Shown in pieces: positions 25,505 to 32,790 of a stretch of DNA of 64,000 nucleotides. This stretch comes from Parabacteroides merdae ATCC 43184. GTDB taxonomy: Bacteria; Bacteroidota; Bacteroidia; Bacteroidales; Tannerellaceae. Position 1 is the stretch's first letter. Each line of letters starts with the position of its first letter. The notes under the pieces were generated by a model, which did no database searches, was not told where the DNA came from, and saw only the letters and a list, made by a program, of their open reading frames with translations. The stretch spans positions 3,162,001-3,226,000 of the forward strand of contig NZ_CP102286.1 in the NCBI RefSeq assembly GCF_025151215.1. Reading direction: 5' to 3'. The translations under genes and the position numbers were made by a program.

Positions 25505-26068
25505 ATGAAAAAGAGCATTATATACACAGGGACCGGCGACAAGGGAACCACTTCCTTAGTTGGCGGCGAACGGGTATCGAAAGCGCACCAACGTATCGAA
25601 AGCTATGGTACGGTCGACGAACTGAACTCGTTTATCGGGTTGTTGATCACTTCGCTTGAAGAGAAAGCGGATCAGGACTTCCTGCTGTTTATCCAGCACA
25701 AGTTGTTTACGATCGGTTCCTATCTGGCAACCGATCAGGAAAACACGGAACTGAAAGTAGAAAGTAAGGTGATGCCGGAAACGATCACCCGTATCGAGCG
25801 GGAAATAGACCGCCTGGATAACGAACTGCCCAAGATGCGCAACTTTATTTTGCCGGGAGGAAGCCGCCCGGCCTCTTTGGCACATGTGTGCCGGACAGTC
25901 TGCCGACGGGCCGAACGCCAGATCTACCGTTTGGCAGAGACAATTCCGGTTGAAGAACCTGTCCTGGTTTTTATAAACAGATTGTCTGATTATCTGTTTG
26001 TTCTGGCACGTAAGGAATGCATACGGAATAATGGCAAAGAAATTATCTGGGATTATACTTGCATCTAA
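25505..26068 (+). CDS. Cob(I)yrinic acid a,c-diamide adenosyltransferase, PduO type
   Basis: ATG 25505 gives 187 residues starting [31 protein letters not shown] at 8-18 is the ATP-binding signature of PduO-type adenosyltransferases. [15 protein letters not shown] and the C-terminal [12 protein letters not shown] motif also match. It converts cob(I)alamin to adenosylcobalamin. An in-frame upstream ATG at 25409 would add 32 residues unlike the family. The gene is followed closely by the DUF2795 gene, which has its own promoter. Confidence 0.92.
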   Translation: MKKSIIYTGTGDKGTTSLVGGERVSKAHQRIESYGTVDELNSFIGLLITSLEEKADQDFLLFIQHKLFTIGSYLATDQENTELKVESKVMPETITRIEREIDRLDNELPKMRNFILPGGSRPASLAHVCRTVCRRAERQIYRLAETIPVEEPVLVFINRLSDYLFVLARKECIRNNGKEIIWDYTCI

Positions 26069-26088
26069 AGAATATTGTTTTATTTTTG
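26059..26088 (+). promoter_or_regulatory. Bacteroidota-type promoter for the DUF2795 gene
   Basis: TTG at 26059-26061, a 19-nt spacer and TATTTTTG at 26081-26088 match the -33/-7 consensus with ideal spacing. The start site would fall near 26095, leaving a leader of roughly 45 nt with a small hairpin (ACCGCC/GGTGGT). Confidence 0.75.
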
Positions 26089-26141
26089 CGGAAAATTTGA
26101 GAACCTGACCGCCGTAAGGTGGTTATTAATACTTGACAGCT

Positions 26142-26363
26142 ATGTATTGGACATTAGAGTTAGCTTCAAAACTGGAAGACGCACCCTGGCCTGCAACCAA
26201 GGATGAACTGATTGACTATGCACAACGTTCTGGTGCGCCACTGGAAGTGATTGAAAATTTGCAGGAAATGGAAGACGAAGGTGAGATTTATGAATGCATG
26301 GAAGATATCTGGCCCGACTATCCAAGTAAAGAAGACTTTTTCTTCAACGAAGAAGAATATTAA
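26142..26363 (+). CDS. DUF2795 family small acidic protein
   Basis: ATG 26142 gives 73 residues; a TTG at 26133 is in frame but not needed. The sequence MYWTLELASKLEDAPWPATK, then SGAPLEVIENLQEMEDEGE and a strongly acidic tail (WPDYPSKEDFFFNEEEY), is the conserved DUF2795 pattern of Bacteroidota. It is small, soluble and acidic with no catalytic motif. It has a near-ideal promoter and its own strong terminator, so it is a single-gene unit, probably well expressed. Function unknown. Confidence 0.9.
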   Translation: MYWTLELASKLEDAPWPATKDELIDYAQRSGAPLEVIENLQEMEDEGEIYECMEDIWPDYPSKEDFFFNEEEY

Positions 26364-26396
26364 TGTGCGATAAAAACGTACAGGCATGAAATAATA

Positions 26397-26440
26397 ACGA
26401 GGTGGCAGGGCTATGTCCCGCCGCCTCGTTTGCTTTTTAT
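26397..26440 (+). terminator. Terminator after the DUF2795 gene
   Basis: AACGAGGTGGC pairs with GCCGCCTCGTT (26397-26431) with one wobble and inner G/C pairing around GGCTATGTCCC. The tail TTGCTTTTTA follows. Confidence 0.8.
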
Positions 26441-26474
26441 ACAATTTATTCGGATTTATTCCGTTTCTTGATAT

Positions 26475-27425
26475 ATGAACAAATATCTCCTGCTTATTAT
26501 CCTTTTGGTAACCGGCCTCACGGGAGCGCGGGCGCAATACGACTCGCAGCTAAGCCAGTATTTTATGGCGCTGGGTTACTATAATCCGGCGTATGCGGGT
26601 GTTACGGGAGACTTGAACATGTTGGCGCTGTCTCGTTTGCAATATGTCGGGATCGACGGGGCGCCGACCTCCTTTTTCATCAATGCGGATATGCCACTGA
26701 AGATCGGGAAAACCAATCATGGCATCGGGATGGTCGTCTTTACCGAAGGAATCGGGCTTTTCGTCAATACACATGTCAATTTGCAGTATGCCTATAAACA
26801 AAAACTGTTTGGCGGTACGCTCAGTATCGGAATGCAGTTCGGAATGGTAAACCAGTCGTTTGACGGAGAAAAGGTCTTTTATCCGACCAGCCAGTTCCAC
26901 CAACAGGAAGACCAGGCAATTCCAAAGACGCAGGTGAGCGGAATGGGCTTCGACTTGAACGCCGGGCTTTACTATCACCGCAAGAACCTCTATGCCGGTT
27001 TGGGCGTCACGCACTTGAACAAGACGGAGATCATATTGGACGAATATTCTTCCATGTATCTCGCCAGCACATATAATTTGATAGCCGGATACAATATTCA
27101 GTTTCGAAATCCGTTGTATGAATTACAGCCGTCTGTATTCCTGAAAACAGACATGCAGAGCTTCCAGGCGGACATAACCGCCCGGCTGTTTTATAATAAG
27201 ATGTTTAACGGAGGTTTTTCCTGGCGTGTGAATGAGTCGCTGATCCTGTTGTTAGGAGCCAAGATCGGGAGTTTTCAGGTAGGATATGCGTATGATTTTC
27301 CGATCTCTACCATACCCATCTTGAAAGCCACGAGTGGAAGCCACGAGTTGGTAGTGAGCTACAAGTTGAAGTTGAAAAAATCGAAGTCAGGAAAGAATAG
27401 ACATAAAAGTGTACGTATATTATAG
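26475..27425 (+). CDS. PorP/SprF family type IX secretion outer-membrane protein
   Basis: The 316-residue protein has a signal peptide (cleaved after ARA-20) and the family opening QYDSQLSQYFMALGYYNPAY, followed by a beta-barrel pattern throughout (GVGVTHL, FQADITARLFYN, FQVGYAYDFPIS). PorP/SprF proteins are outer-membrane partners of the T9SS motor and attachment complex. It is the first gene of a porP-gldK-gldL-gldM-gldN operon and lies 3 nt before gldK. The C-terminus is basic (KLKKSKSGKNRHKSVRIL). Confidence 0.9.
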   Translation: MNKYLLLIILLVTGLTGARAQYDSQLSQYFMALGYYNPAYAGVTGDLNMLALSRLQYVGIDGAPTSFFINADMPLKIGKTNHGIGMVVFTEGIGLFVNTHVNLQYAYKQKLFGGTLSIGMQFGMVNQSFDGEKVFYPTSQFHQQEDQAIPKTQVSGMGFDLNAGLYYHRKNLYAGLGVTHLNKTEIILDEYSSMYLASTYNLIAGYNIQFRNPLYELQPSVFLKTDMQSFQADITARLFYNKMFNGGFSWRVNESLILLLGAKIGSFQVGYAYDFPISTIPILKATSGSHELVVSYKLKLKKSKSGKNRHKSVRIL

Positions 27426-27428
27426 TAT

Positions 27429-28856
27429 ATGAAAAAAGTATTGTTAGTACTTGCGGCAGTAGCCCTGTTTACCTCATGTGGCAAAACCCTTTCCGGTGGC
27501 GGGGGCGAAGTGACAGGGGTACGATCGGTGGCGTTTAACGAACCTGCCCCTTACGGGATGGTTCTGATCAAAAGAGGCTCATTCGAGATGGGACCCGCAG
27601 ATAAGGATTCCTTGTGGGGGATCAATCCTGAAACGAAAGGCGTCTCTTTCGATGCTTTCTGGATGGACGAGACAGAGGTGACGAATGCCAAATACCGTCA
27701 GTTCGTGTATTGGGTGCGCGATTCCATTATCCGCGAACGTCTGGCCGACCCGGCTTATGGCGGCAATGACCTGTTTAAGATTACTGAAGATAAATATGGC
27801 GAACCGGTGACTCCGCATCTGGACTGGAGCCGCCCGATTCCTTGGAAACGTGCCAATGAAGACGAGATACGGGCAATCGAAAGTGTCTACACCGTAAATC
27901 CGGTGACCGGCGAAAAGACGTTGGACCCGAAACAGATGGTCTATCGCTACGAATGGTACGACTATACGTCAGCAGCCCTTCGCAAACACAACCTGGACCC
28001 GGCAGCCCGCGTGCGTAACACCGATATCCAGGTCGACCCTGACGAAGTGATCATGATATCCAAAGACACGGCCTACATCACCGAGGAAGGCGAGATCGTG
28101 AACGAAACCATCACACGACGGCTCAGCGGGCCGTGGGATTTCCTCCACACCCGTATCGTGAATATCTATCCGGACGAAAGTTGCTGGGTGAACGATTTCA
28201 ACAATGCTTACAACGAACCTTATATGCGTATGTATTTCTCGCATCCGGGCTATGACGATTATCCTGTGGTAGGCGTTTCCTGGGAACAGGCGACAGCATT
28301 CTGCGTATGGCGCACCAACCTGTTCAAGGAATCTCTGAACTTCCCCAGCGGACAGGCTCTCGAACCGTTCCGCCTGCCGACCGAAGGCGAATGGGAATAT
28401 GCGGCCCGTACAGGCAAGAACGAAAACAAATATCCGTGGGCAGGCGACGAGCTGGTGAGCGGAAAAGGTTGCTTCTTGGGCAACTTCAAACCGGGCAAAG
28501 GTAACTATACGGAAGACGGCCATCTGATCACTTCGCGTGTCGGCTCTTTCGCTCCGAACGAATTCGGCCTCTATGACATGGCCGGCAACGTGGCGGAATG
28601 GACATCGACTTCTTATTCCGAATCCGGACCGAGCCAGATGAGCGACATGAATCCGGATCTGCGCTACAATGCCGCGAAGGAAGACCCGTATGCCATGAAG
28701 AAGAAGGTCGTACGCGGCGGTTCCTGGAAAGACGTGGCACAGTTCATCCGTTCGGATATGCGCACCTTCGAATACCAGAACGAAACGCGTTCATACATCG
28801 GTTTCCGTTGCGCCCGTACACAAATCGGTTTTTCGAGAGCAAAAGGTAAAAAATAA
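27429..28856 (+). CDS. gldK: T9SS ring lipoprotein GldK/PorK
   Basis: The 475-residue lipoprotein (Cys17, FTSC) has a formylglycine-generating-enzyme-like (SUMF1) fold: MVLIKRGSFEMGP near 41, DAFWMDETEVTNAKYRQFVY near 75-94, then RLPTEGEWEYAARTG, GLYDMAGNVAEWTS and VVRGGSWKD. GldK/PorK uses this fold structurally, with GldN/PorN, to build the periplasmic ring under the outer membrane. Position before gldL, gldM and gldN confirms the assignment. A GC-rich hairpin lies between it and gldL. Confidence 0.95.
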   Translation: MKKVLLVLAAVALFTSCGKTLSGGGGEVTGVRSVAFNEPAPYGMVLIKRGSFEMGPADKDSLWGINPETKGVSFDAFWMDETEVTNAKYRQFVYWVRDSIIRERLADPAYGGNDLFKITEDKYGEPVTPHLDWSRPIPWKRANEDEIRAIESVYTVNPVTGEKTLDPKQMVYRYEWYDYTSAALRKHNLDPAARVRNTDIQVDPDEVIMISKDTAYITEEGEIVNETITRRLSGPWDFLHTRIVNIYPDESCWVNDFNNAYNEPYMRMYFSHPGYDDYPVVGVSWEQATAFCVWRTNLFKESLNFPSGQALEPFRLPTEGEWEYAARTGKNENKYPWAGDELVSGKGCFLGNFKPGKGNYTEDGHLITSRVGSFAPNEFGLYDMAGNVAEWTSTSYSESGPSQMSDMNPDLRYNAAKEDPYAMKKKVVRGGSWKDVAQFIRSDMRTFEYQNETRSYIGFRCARTQIGFSRAKGKK

Positions 28857-28861
28857 CGCAG

Positions 28862-28880
28862 GGGCGGAGTTCGCCCGCCC
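28862..28880 (+). other. Intercistronic hairpin between gldK and gldL
   Basis: GGGCGG (28862-28867) pairs with CCGCCC (28875-28880) over a 7-nt loop. It lies in the 52-nt gap between gldK and gldL and has no T-run, so it could tune mRNA processing or stability within the operon. Confidence 0.55.
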
Positions 28881-28908
28881 TCTCTAATTAACGAATATAC
28901 ATTATATC

Positions 28909-29976
28909 ATGGGAAAATATAGAAGATATAAAAACAGAGTAGAAATGTACCTCGCCAGTGAAAAAGGCAAGCGGGTACTGAATTTCTGTTATAGCTGGGG
29001 AGCCTCCATCGTTATTATAGGCGCCTTGTTCAAGTTGTTACACTTGCCGTATGGTAACCAGATCCTGTTTGTGGCCATGACGGTAGAAGCATTGGTATTC
29101 TTTATCTCCGCTTTTGAAAAGCCATTCAACGAATATCACTGGGAAGAAGTGTTCCCGGTTTTGAAATCGAAGAACCCGCTCGACCGTCCGGATTTCGCCA
29201 ACACGCCTATGTCCAATCTGGTCAATTCGCCTGAGAATACGACCGACGACGAGGTTGCTGGCGGATTGAATATCAACTTAGGCGGCAAGCAGGCTACCGG
29301 ACTGGGCAATCTCGGCCTGGATGTGAGCGAAGAAGATACGAAAAACCTTTCCGACAGTATCAAGAAACTGAGCGCCGCCGCCGAACAGATCTCCAAGATG
29401 GCGGAACTGACGGAAGCGACGCAGAAATATCTGGAACAGCTTTCGGGTATGTCCGAGAATATGGAACGTTTCAGCCAGGTGACGCATTCGCTGACCGACG
29501 TTTCCGACACACTTTTGAATTCGTATAAGAGCATTACGGATAATTCGGATGGCATCAACCAGAATTCCCGCGGTTACGTGCAGCAGATGGAAATGCTGAA
29601 CCGCAACATCTCCGGCTTGAACACGATCTACGAAATACAGTTGAAGAGCATCAGCTCGCAGATCGAATCGATCGAACATATCAACAGTGGCTTGAGCCGC
29701 ATTCGCGAAATGTATGACGGCTCCGTTGTCGACAGTTCCGTGTTCCGCAACGAAACGGAAAAGATGACGCGACAGTTGGCCGAATTGAACCAGGTATACA
29801 GCCGCCTGTTGCAGGCTATGACGGTCAATATGGGATACCAGCAACCGGCGCAGCCCGCACAACCTGTTTACCAGCAGCAACCGCAGCCCGCACAGCAGCA
29901 GAATTACCAGCAGGCCTATCAGCAACCGTACGGATATCAGCAGCAGGCTCCGTATACAAACAACCCAATGAAGTAA
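28909..29976 (+). CDS. gldL: T9SS motor protein GldL/PorL
   Basis: The 355-residue protein has two membrane helices near the N-terminus (about 25-43 and 50-68) flanked by conserved family sequence (RVLNFCYSWGASIVIIGALF; LHLPYGNQILFVAMTVEAL). A glutamate in helix 2 (Glu60) is in the region where GldL carries charged residues for proton flow. A long cytoplasmic helical, coiled-coil-like region follows (about 120-310). The last 40 or so residues are very rich in Gln, Pro and Tyr. With GldM it forms the proton-driven T9SS motor. Confidence 0.95.
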   Translation: MGKYRRYKNRVEMYLASEKGKRVLNFCYSWGASIVIIGALFKLLHLPYGNQILFVAMTVEALVFFISAFEKPFNEYHWEEVFPVLKSKNPLDRPDFANTPMSNLVNSPENTTDDEVAGGLNINLGGKQATGLGNLGLDVSEEDTKNLSDSIKKLSAAAEQISKMAELTEATQKYLEQLSGMSENMERFSQVTHSLTDVSDTLLNSYKSITDNSDGINQNSRGYVQQMEMLNRNISGLNTIYEIQLKSISSQIESIEHINSGLSRIREMYDGSVVDSSVFRNETEKMTRQLAELNQVYSRLLQAMTVNMGYQQPAQPAQPVYQQQPQPAQQQNYQQAYQQPYGYQQQAPYTNNPMK

Positions 29977-29982
29977 TCGGAT

Positions 29983-31551
29983 ATGGCAGGAATAGCAAAT
30001 AATCCCAATTCGCCCCGTCAGAAGATGATCAACCTGATGTATCTGGTGTTCATCGCCATGATGGCACTCAACGTGTCGTCGGAGGTACTCGACGGTTTCG
30101 AACTGGTGGAAGGCAGCTTGCGTACTTCTATCGATAATACCTCGACCCGTAATGAGATCGTTACAGAGGAACTGAAGGCTTATTATCAGACAAATCCCGA
30201 AAAAGTACGTGAATGGTACGAAAAGGGGACAAAGGTGAAGGAGGCTTCCGACAGCCTGTACAATTACGTGCAGGATCTGAAAGTGCGTATCGCGCAGATT
30301 GCCGATGGTAAGGATGCCGATGTCAATAATATCGATCATAAGGACGACCTCGAAGCGGCTTCCCGCGTGATGCTGTCTCCCGTTTCGGGCGAAGGCAAGA
30401 AATTGCGCCAGAGCATCGAAAAATACCGGACACTGATGGGCGAGATGGTGGAAGACTCGGCCAAGACGCGCATCATCGAAGCCAGCCTGTCGACAACGCC
30501 GCCTCACAAGGCCGGTATCAATACCCGCACTTGGGAAGAGGCTTTGTTCGAGAATATGCCGGTGGCGGCGGCTGTTACCTTGCTGACGAAATTGCAAAGC
30601 GATATCCGCTATGCCGAAGGTGAAGTGTTGTCCAACCTGCTGAGCAGCGTCGACATGCGCGACTATCGTGTGAACCAGATCACGGCACAGGTGATTCCGG
30701 AAAGCCAGATCGTCATGCGCGGCAGCCAGTACAAGGCCAATATCGTCTTATCGGCTGTCGACTCGACGAAACGTCCGACCGTCTATGTGAACGGCAAGGA
30801 ATTGCCTTATGATGCAAACGGCATGTTTACGGCTGTAGCCGGTACTCCGGGCACTTATCCGGTCAAAGGATATATCGAAATGCCGGGCAGCGACGGCAGC
30901 GTGATGCGCCGCGAGTTCGAAAGCGAATACTTCGTGACGGAACCGAGTGCGACGGTAGCGCCGATGCTGATGAATGTGTTGTATGCCGGAATCGCCAACC
31001 CGATCCGTATCGCCGTGCCGGGTGTGCCCAGCGGCAACGTGACGGCAACGATGACGAACGGGACACTGGTCCGCAAAGGCGACCAATGGGAAGCCCGTCC
31101 CGCAACGGTCGGAACGGATGCCATCGTTTCCGTCCATGCTAAAATGGCAGATGGGCGCAACGTCGAAATGGCGAAAACGACTTTCCGCGTACGTGCCCTG
31201 CCCGACCCGATGCCTTTTATCGAATATAAGGACCAGAACGGCAATATGCGCAAGTTCCGTGGCGGTCAGTTCTCCAAACGCAATTTGGTGGAAGCCGACG
31301 GCATCCAGGCGGCTATCGACGACGACCTGCTGAACGTGCCGTTCAAGGTGTTGAGTTTCGAGCTGACTTTCTACGATTCGATGGGCAACATCATTCCGGA
31401 AGTCACGCAAGGCAACCAATTCTCGCAGCGTCAGAAAGATTATATCCGCCGTCTGGCAAGAGGCAAACGCTTCTACATCACCCATGTGAAAGTATTAGGT
31501 CCGGACAATAAGGAACGTATCATTCCGACCGTCGAAGTAATCGTCAATTAA
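29983..31551 (+). CDS. gldM: T9SS motor protein GldM/PorM
   Basis: The 522-residue protein starts with the typical [20 protein letters not shown] and a single membrane helix (about 16-34), then a helical domain and several periplasmic Ig-like domains. The C-terminal part ([39 protein letters not shown]) matches GldM D2-D4. It pairs with GldL in the inner membrane and reaches across the periplasm to the GldK/GldN ring. It begins 6 nt after gldL, indicating tight coupling. Confidence 0.95.
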   Translation: MAGIANNPNSPRQKMINLMYLVFIAMMALNVSSEVLDGFELVEGSLRTSIDNTSTRNEIVTEELKAYYQTNPEKVREWYEKGTKVKEASDSLYNYVQDLKVRIAQIADGKDADVNNIDHKDDLEAASRVMLSPVSGEGKKLRQSIEKYRTLMGEMVEDSAKTRIIEASLSTTPPHKAGINTRTWEEALFENMPVAAAVTLLTKLQSDIRYAEGEVLSNLLSSVDMRDYRVNQITAQVIPESQIVMRGSQYKANIVLSAVDSTKRPTVYVNGKELPYDANGMFTAVAGTPGTYPVKGYIEMPGSDGSVMRREFESEYFVTEPSATVAPMLMNVLYAGIANPIRIAVPGVPSGNVTATMTNGTLVRKGDQWEARPATVGTDAIVSVHAKMADGRNVEMAKTTFRVRALPDPMPFIEYKDQNGNMRKFRGGQFSKRNLVEADGIQAAIDDDLLNVPFKVLSFELTFYDSMGNIIPEVTQGNQFSQRQKDYIRRLARGKRFYITHVKVLGPDNKERIIPTVEVIVN

Positions 31552-31560
31552 CATAACGTA

Positions 31561-31581
31561 GGGACGAGGTCTGCTCGTCCC
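31561..31581 (+). other. Intercistronic hairpin between gldM and gldN
   Basis: GGGACGAG (31561-31568) pairs perfectly with CTCGTCCC (31574-31581) over a 5-nt loop, in the 47-nt gap before gldN. No T-run follows. It parallels the hairpin before gldL. Confidence 0.6.
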
Positions 31582-31598
31582 GTAATGTATAAAGATAT

Positions 31599-32690
31599 AT
31601 GAAACGTTTATATTACATAGCAACCCTCGCCATCGCCCTGTTCGCCTCCCTCCCCATACAGGCACAGGAAGAGGCCGGCAATACACAGCAACAGCAGCAG
31701 AGGCGTCGCGGTCCCGAAGCAAGCCGTGGCGCCCGTGAAGAAGAGAAGAAAGAGAACGGCATGCCCGAACTGACCGTCCGAGCACAGGATATGAACGAGC
31801 GAATGACGCAGCATATCGGCAACGCTCGCTGGATGCGTGTCATCTACCGCCAGATCGACCTTACGAAAGAACAGAATGCTCCTCTATACTATCCCACCCA
31901 ACCGATGAACGGGCAGATGAACTTGTTCTCGATCATCTTCCAGCTGGTATGCGAAGGCAAGTTGTCCGCCTATGAATACCTGGACGGTTACGAGGATTTC
32001 AGCGACAACCGCAAGCTCGACTTGAAAGTCATGCTGGACCGTTGCCGTATCTTCTACGAAGAGACGCCAGGCAAAGACAACGAACCTGCCGGTTTCGTCG
32101 TGAACGAAAGCGATATTCCTTCCGGCGATGTCCGCTCCTATTACATAAAGGAAGCGTGGTATTTCGACCAGAACAACTCCGTATTCGATGTCAAGACATT
32201 GGCGATCTGTCCGATTCTGACAATCGTGGACGATATGGGACAGAACACCATGCCGATGTTCTGGATTCCTTATGAAAATTTGCGTCCCTATATCAATACC
32301 GCCTATATCATGACGTCCAACATCAACAACGCCATGACTTTCACGCTCGACGACTATTTCCGTCGCCGGATGTTCCAGGGCGATATCTTCAAGACGCAGA
32401 ATCTGATGAACCAACCTCTGCAAGCCTACTGCCCAACACCCGATTCGATGAAACGCGAGCAGGAACGTATCGAGAACCAGCTGATTACTTTCGAAAAATC
32501 TCTCTATCTGCAACCGGACACAGCTCAGTTGGCAGCTGATACAAAAGGCAAGAAATCTAAAAACGCAACCGTTTCCGCCCGTGGCAGAAAGACGGAAGCC
32601 GCAAAAGAGAGCAAACAAAAAGAGGTCAAAATCAAAGCTCCAAAAGCCCAGAAAAGCGCTCCGGTCCGCAGCGTACGCCGTCGCCGGTAA
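31599..32690 (+). CDS. gldN: T9SS ring protein GldN/PorN
   Basis: The 363-residue protein has a signal peptide (cleaved near IQA-Q) and the GldN core: MRVIYRQIDLTKEQNAPLYY, AYEYLDGYEDF, IKEAWYFDQNNSVFDVKTLA and DDMGQNTMPMFWIPYENLRP. It partners GldK in the periplasmic ring and contacts GldM. The last 60 residues are Lys/Arg-rich (KGKKSKNATVSARGRKTEAA), a disordered basic tail longer than I would expect. It is the last gene of the operon, followed by a strong bidirectional terminator. Confidence 0.95.
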   Translation: MKRLYYIATLAIALFASLPIQAQEEAGNTQQQQQRRRGPEASRGAREEEKKENGMPELTVRAQDMNERMTQHIGNARWMRVIYRQIDLTKEQNAPLYYPTQPMNGQMNLFSIIFQLVCEGKLSAYEYLDGYEDFSDNRKLDLKVMLDRCRIFYEETPGKDNEPAGFVVNESDIPSGDVRSYYIKEAWYFDQNNSVFDVKTLAICPILTIVDDMGQNTMPMFWIPYENLRPYINTAYIMTSNINNAMTFTLDDYFRRRMFQGDIFKTQNLMNQPLQAYCPTPDSMKREQERIENQLITFEKSLYLQPDTAQLAADTKGKKSKNATVSARGRKTEAAKESKQKEVKIKAPKAQKSAPVRSVRRRR

Positions 32691-32708
32691 TTACCTCTAC
32701 AATATCCA

Positions 32709-32777
32709 AAACATAAAAGAGGCGTAGATTAGTGATGACTCGAATGACATCTGCTAATCTACGCCTCTTTTATGTTT
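32709..32777. terminator. Bidirectional terminator between gldN and the transglutaminase-like gene
   Basis: A perfect 24-bp stem (32709-32732 with 32754-32777) has a 21-nt loop. The outer part is A-rich on the left and T-rich on the right, so both strands give a U-tail. It serves convergent transcription from gldN (+) and the gene at 32791-35448 (-). Confidence 0.9.
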
Positions 32778-32790
32778 CGTCGAAGAGGGA

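Noticed and set aside
27429..28856. Formylglycine-generating enzyme maturing the sulfatase
   Set aside because: The SUMF1-like fold belongs to GldK, shown by its place in the T9SS operon; the sulfatase is Ser-type and needs a radical-SAM maturase.
29278..30597. 439-codon ORF on the minus strand
   Set aside because: It is antisense to gldL and gldM, whose protein families are certain; the reverse frame is open because of codon bias and has no coherent domain.
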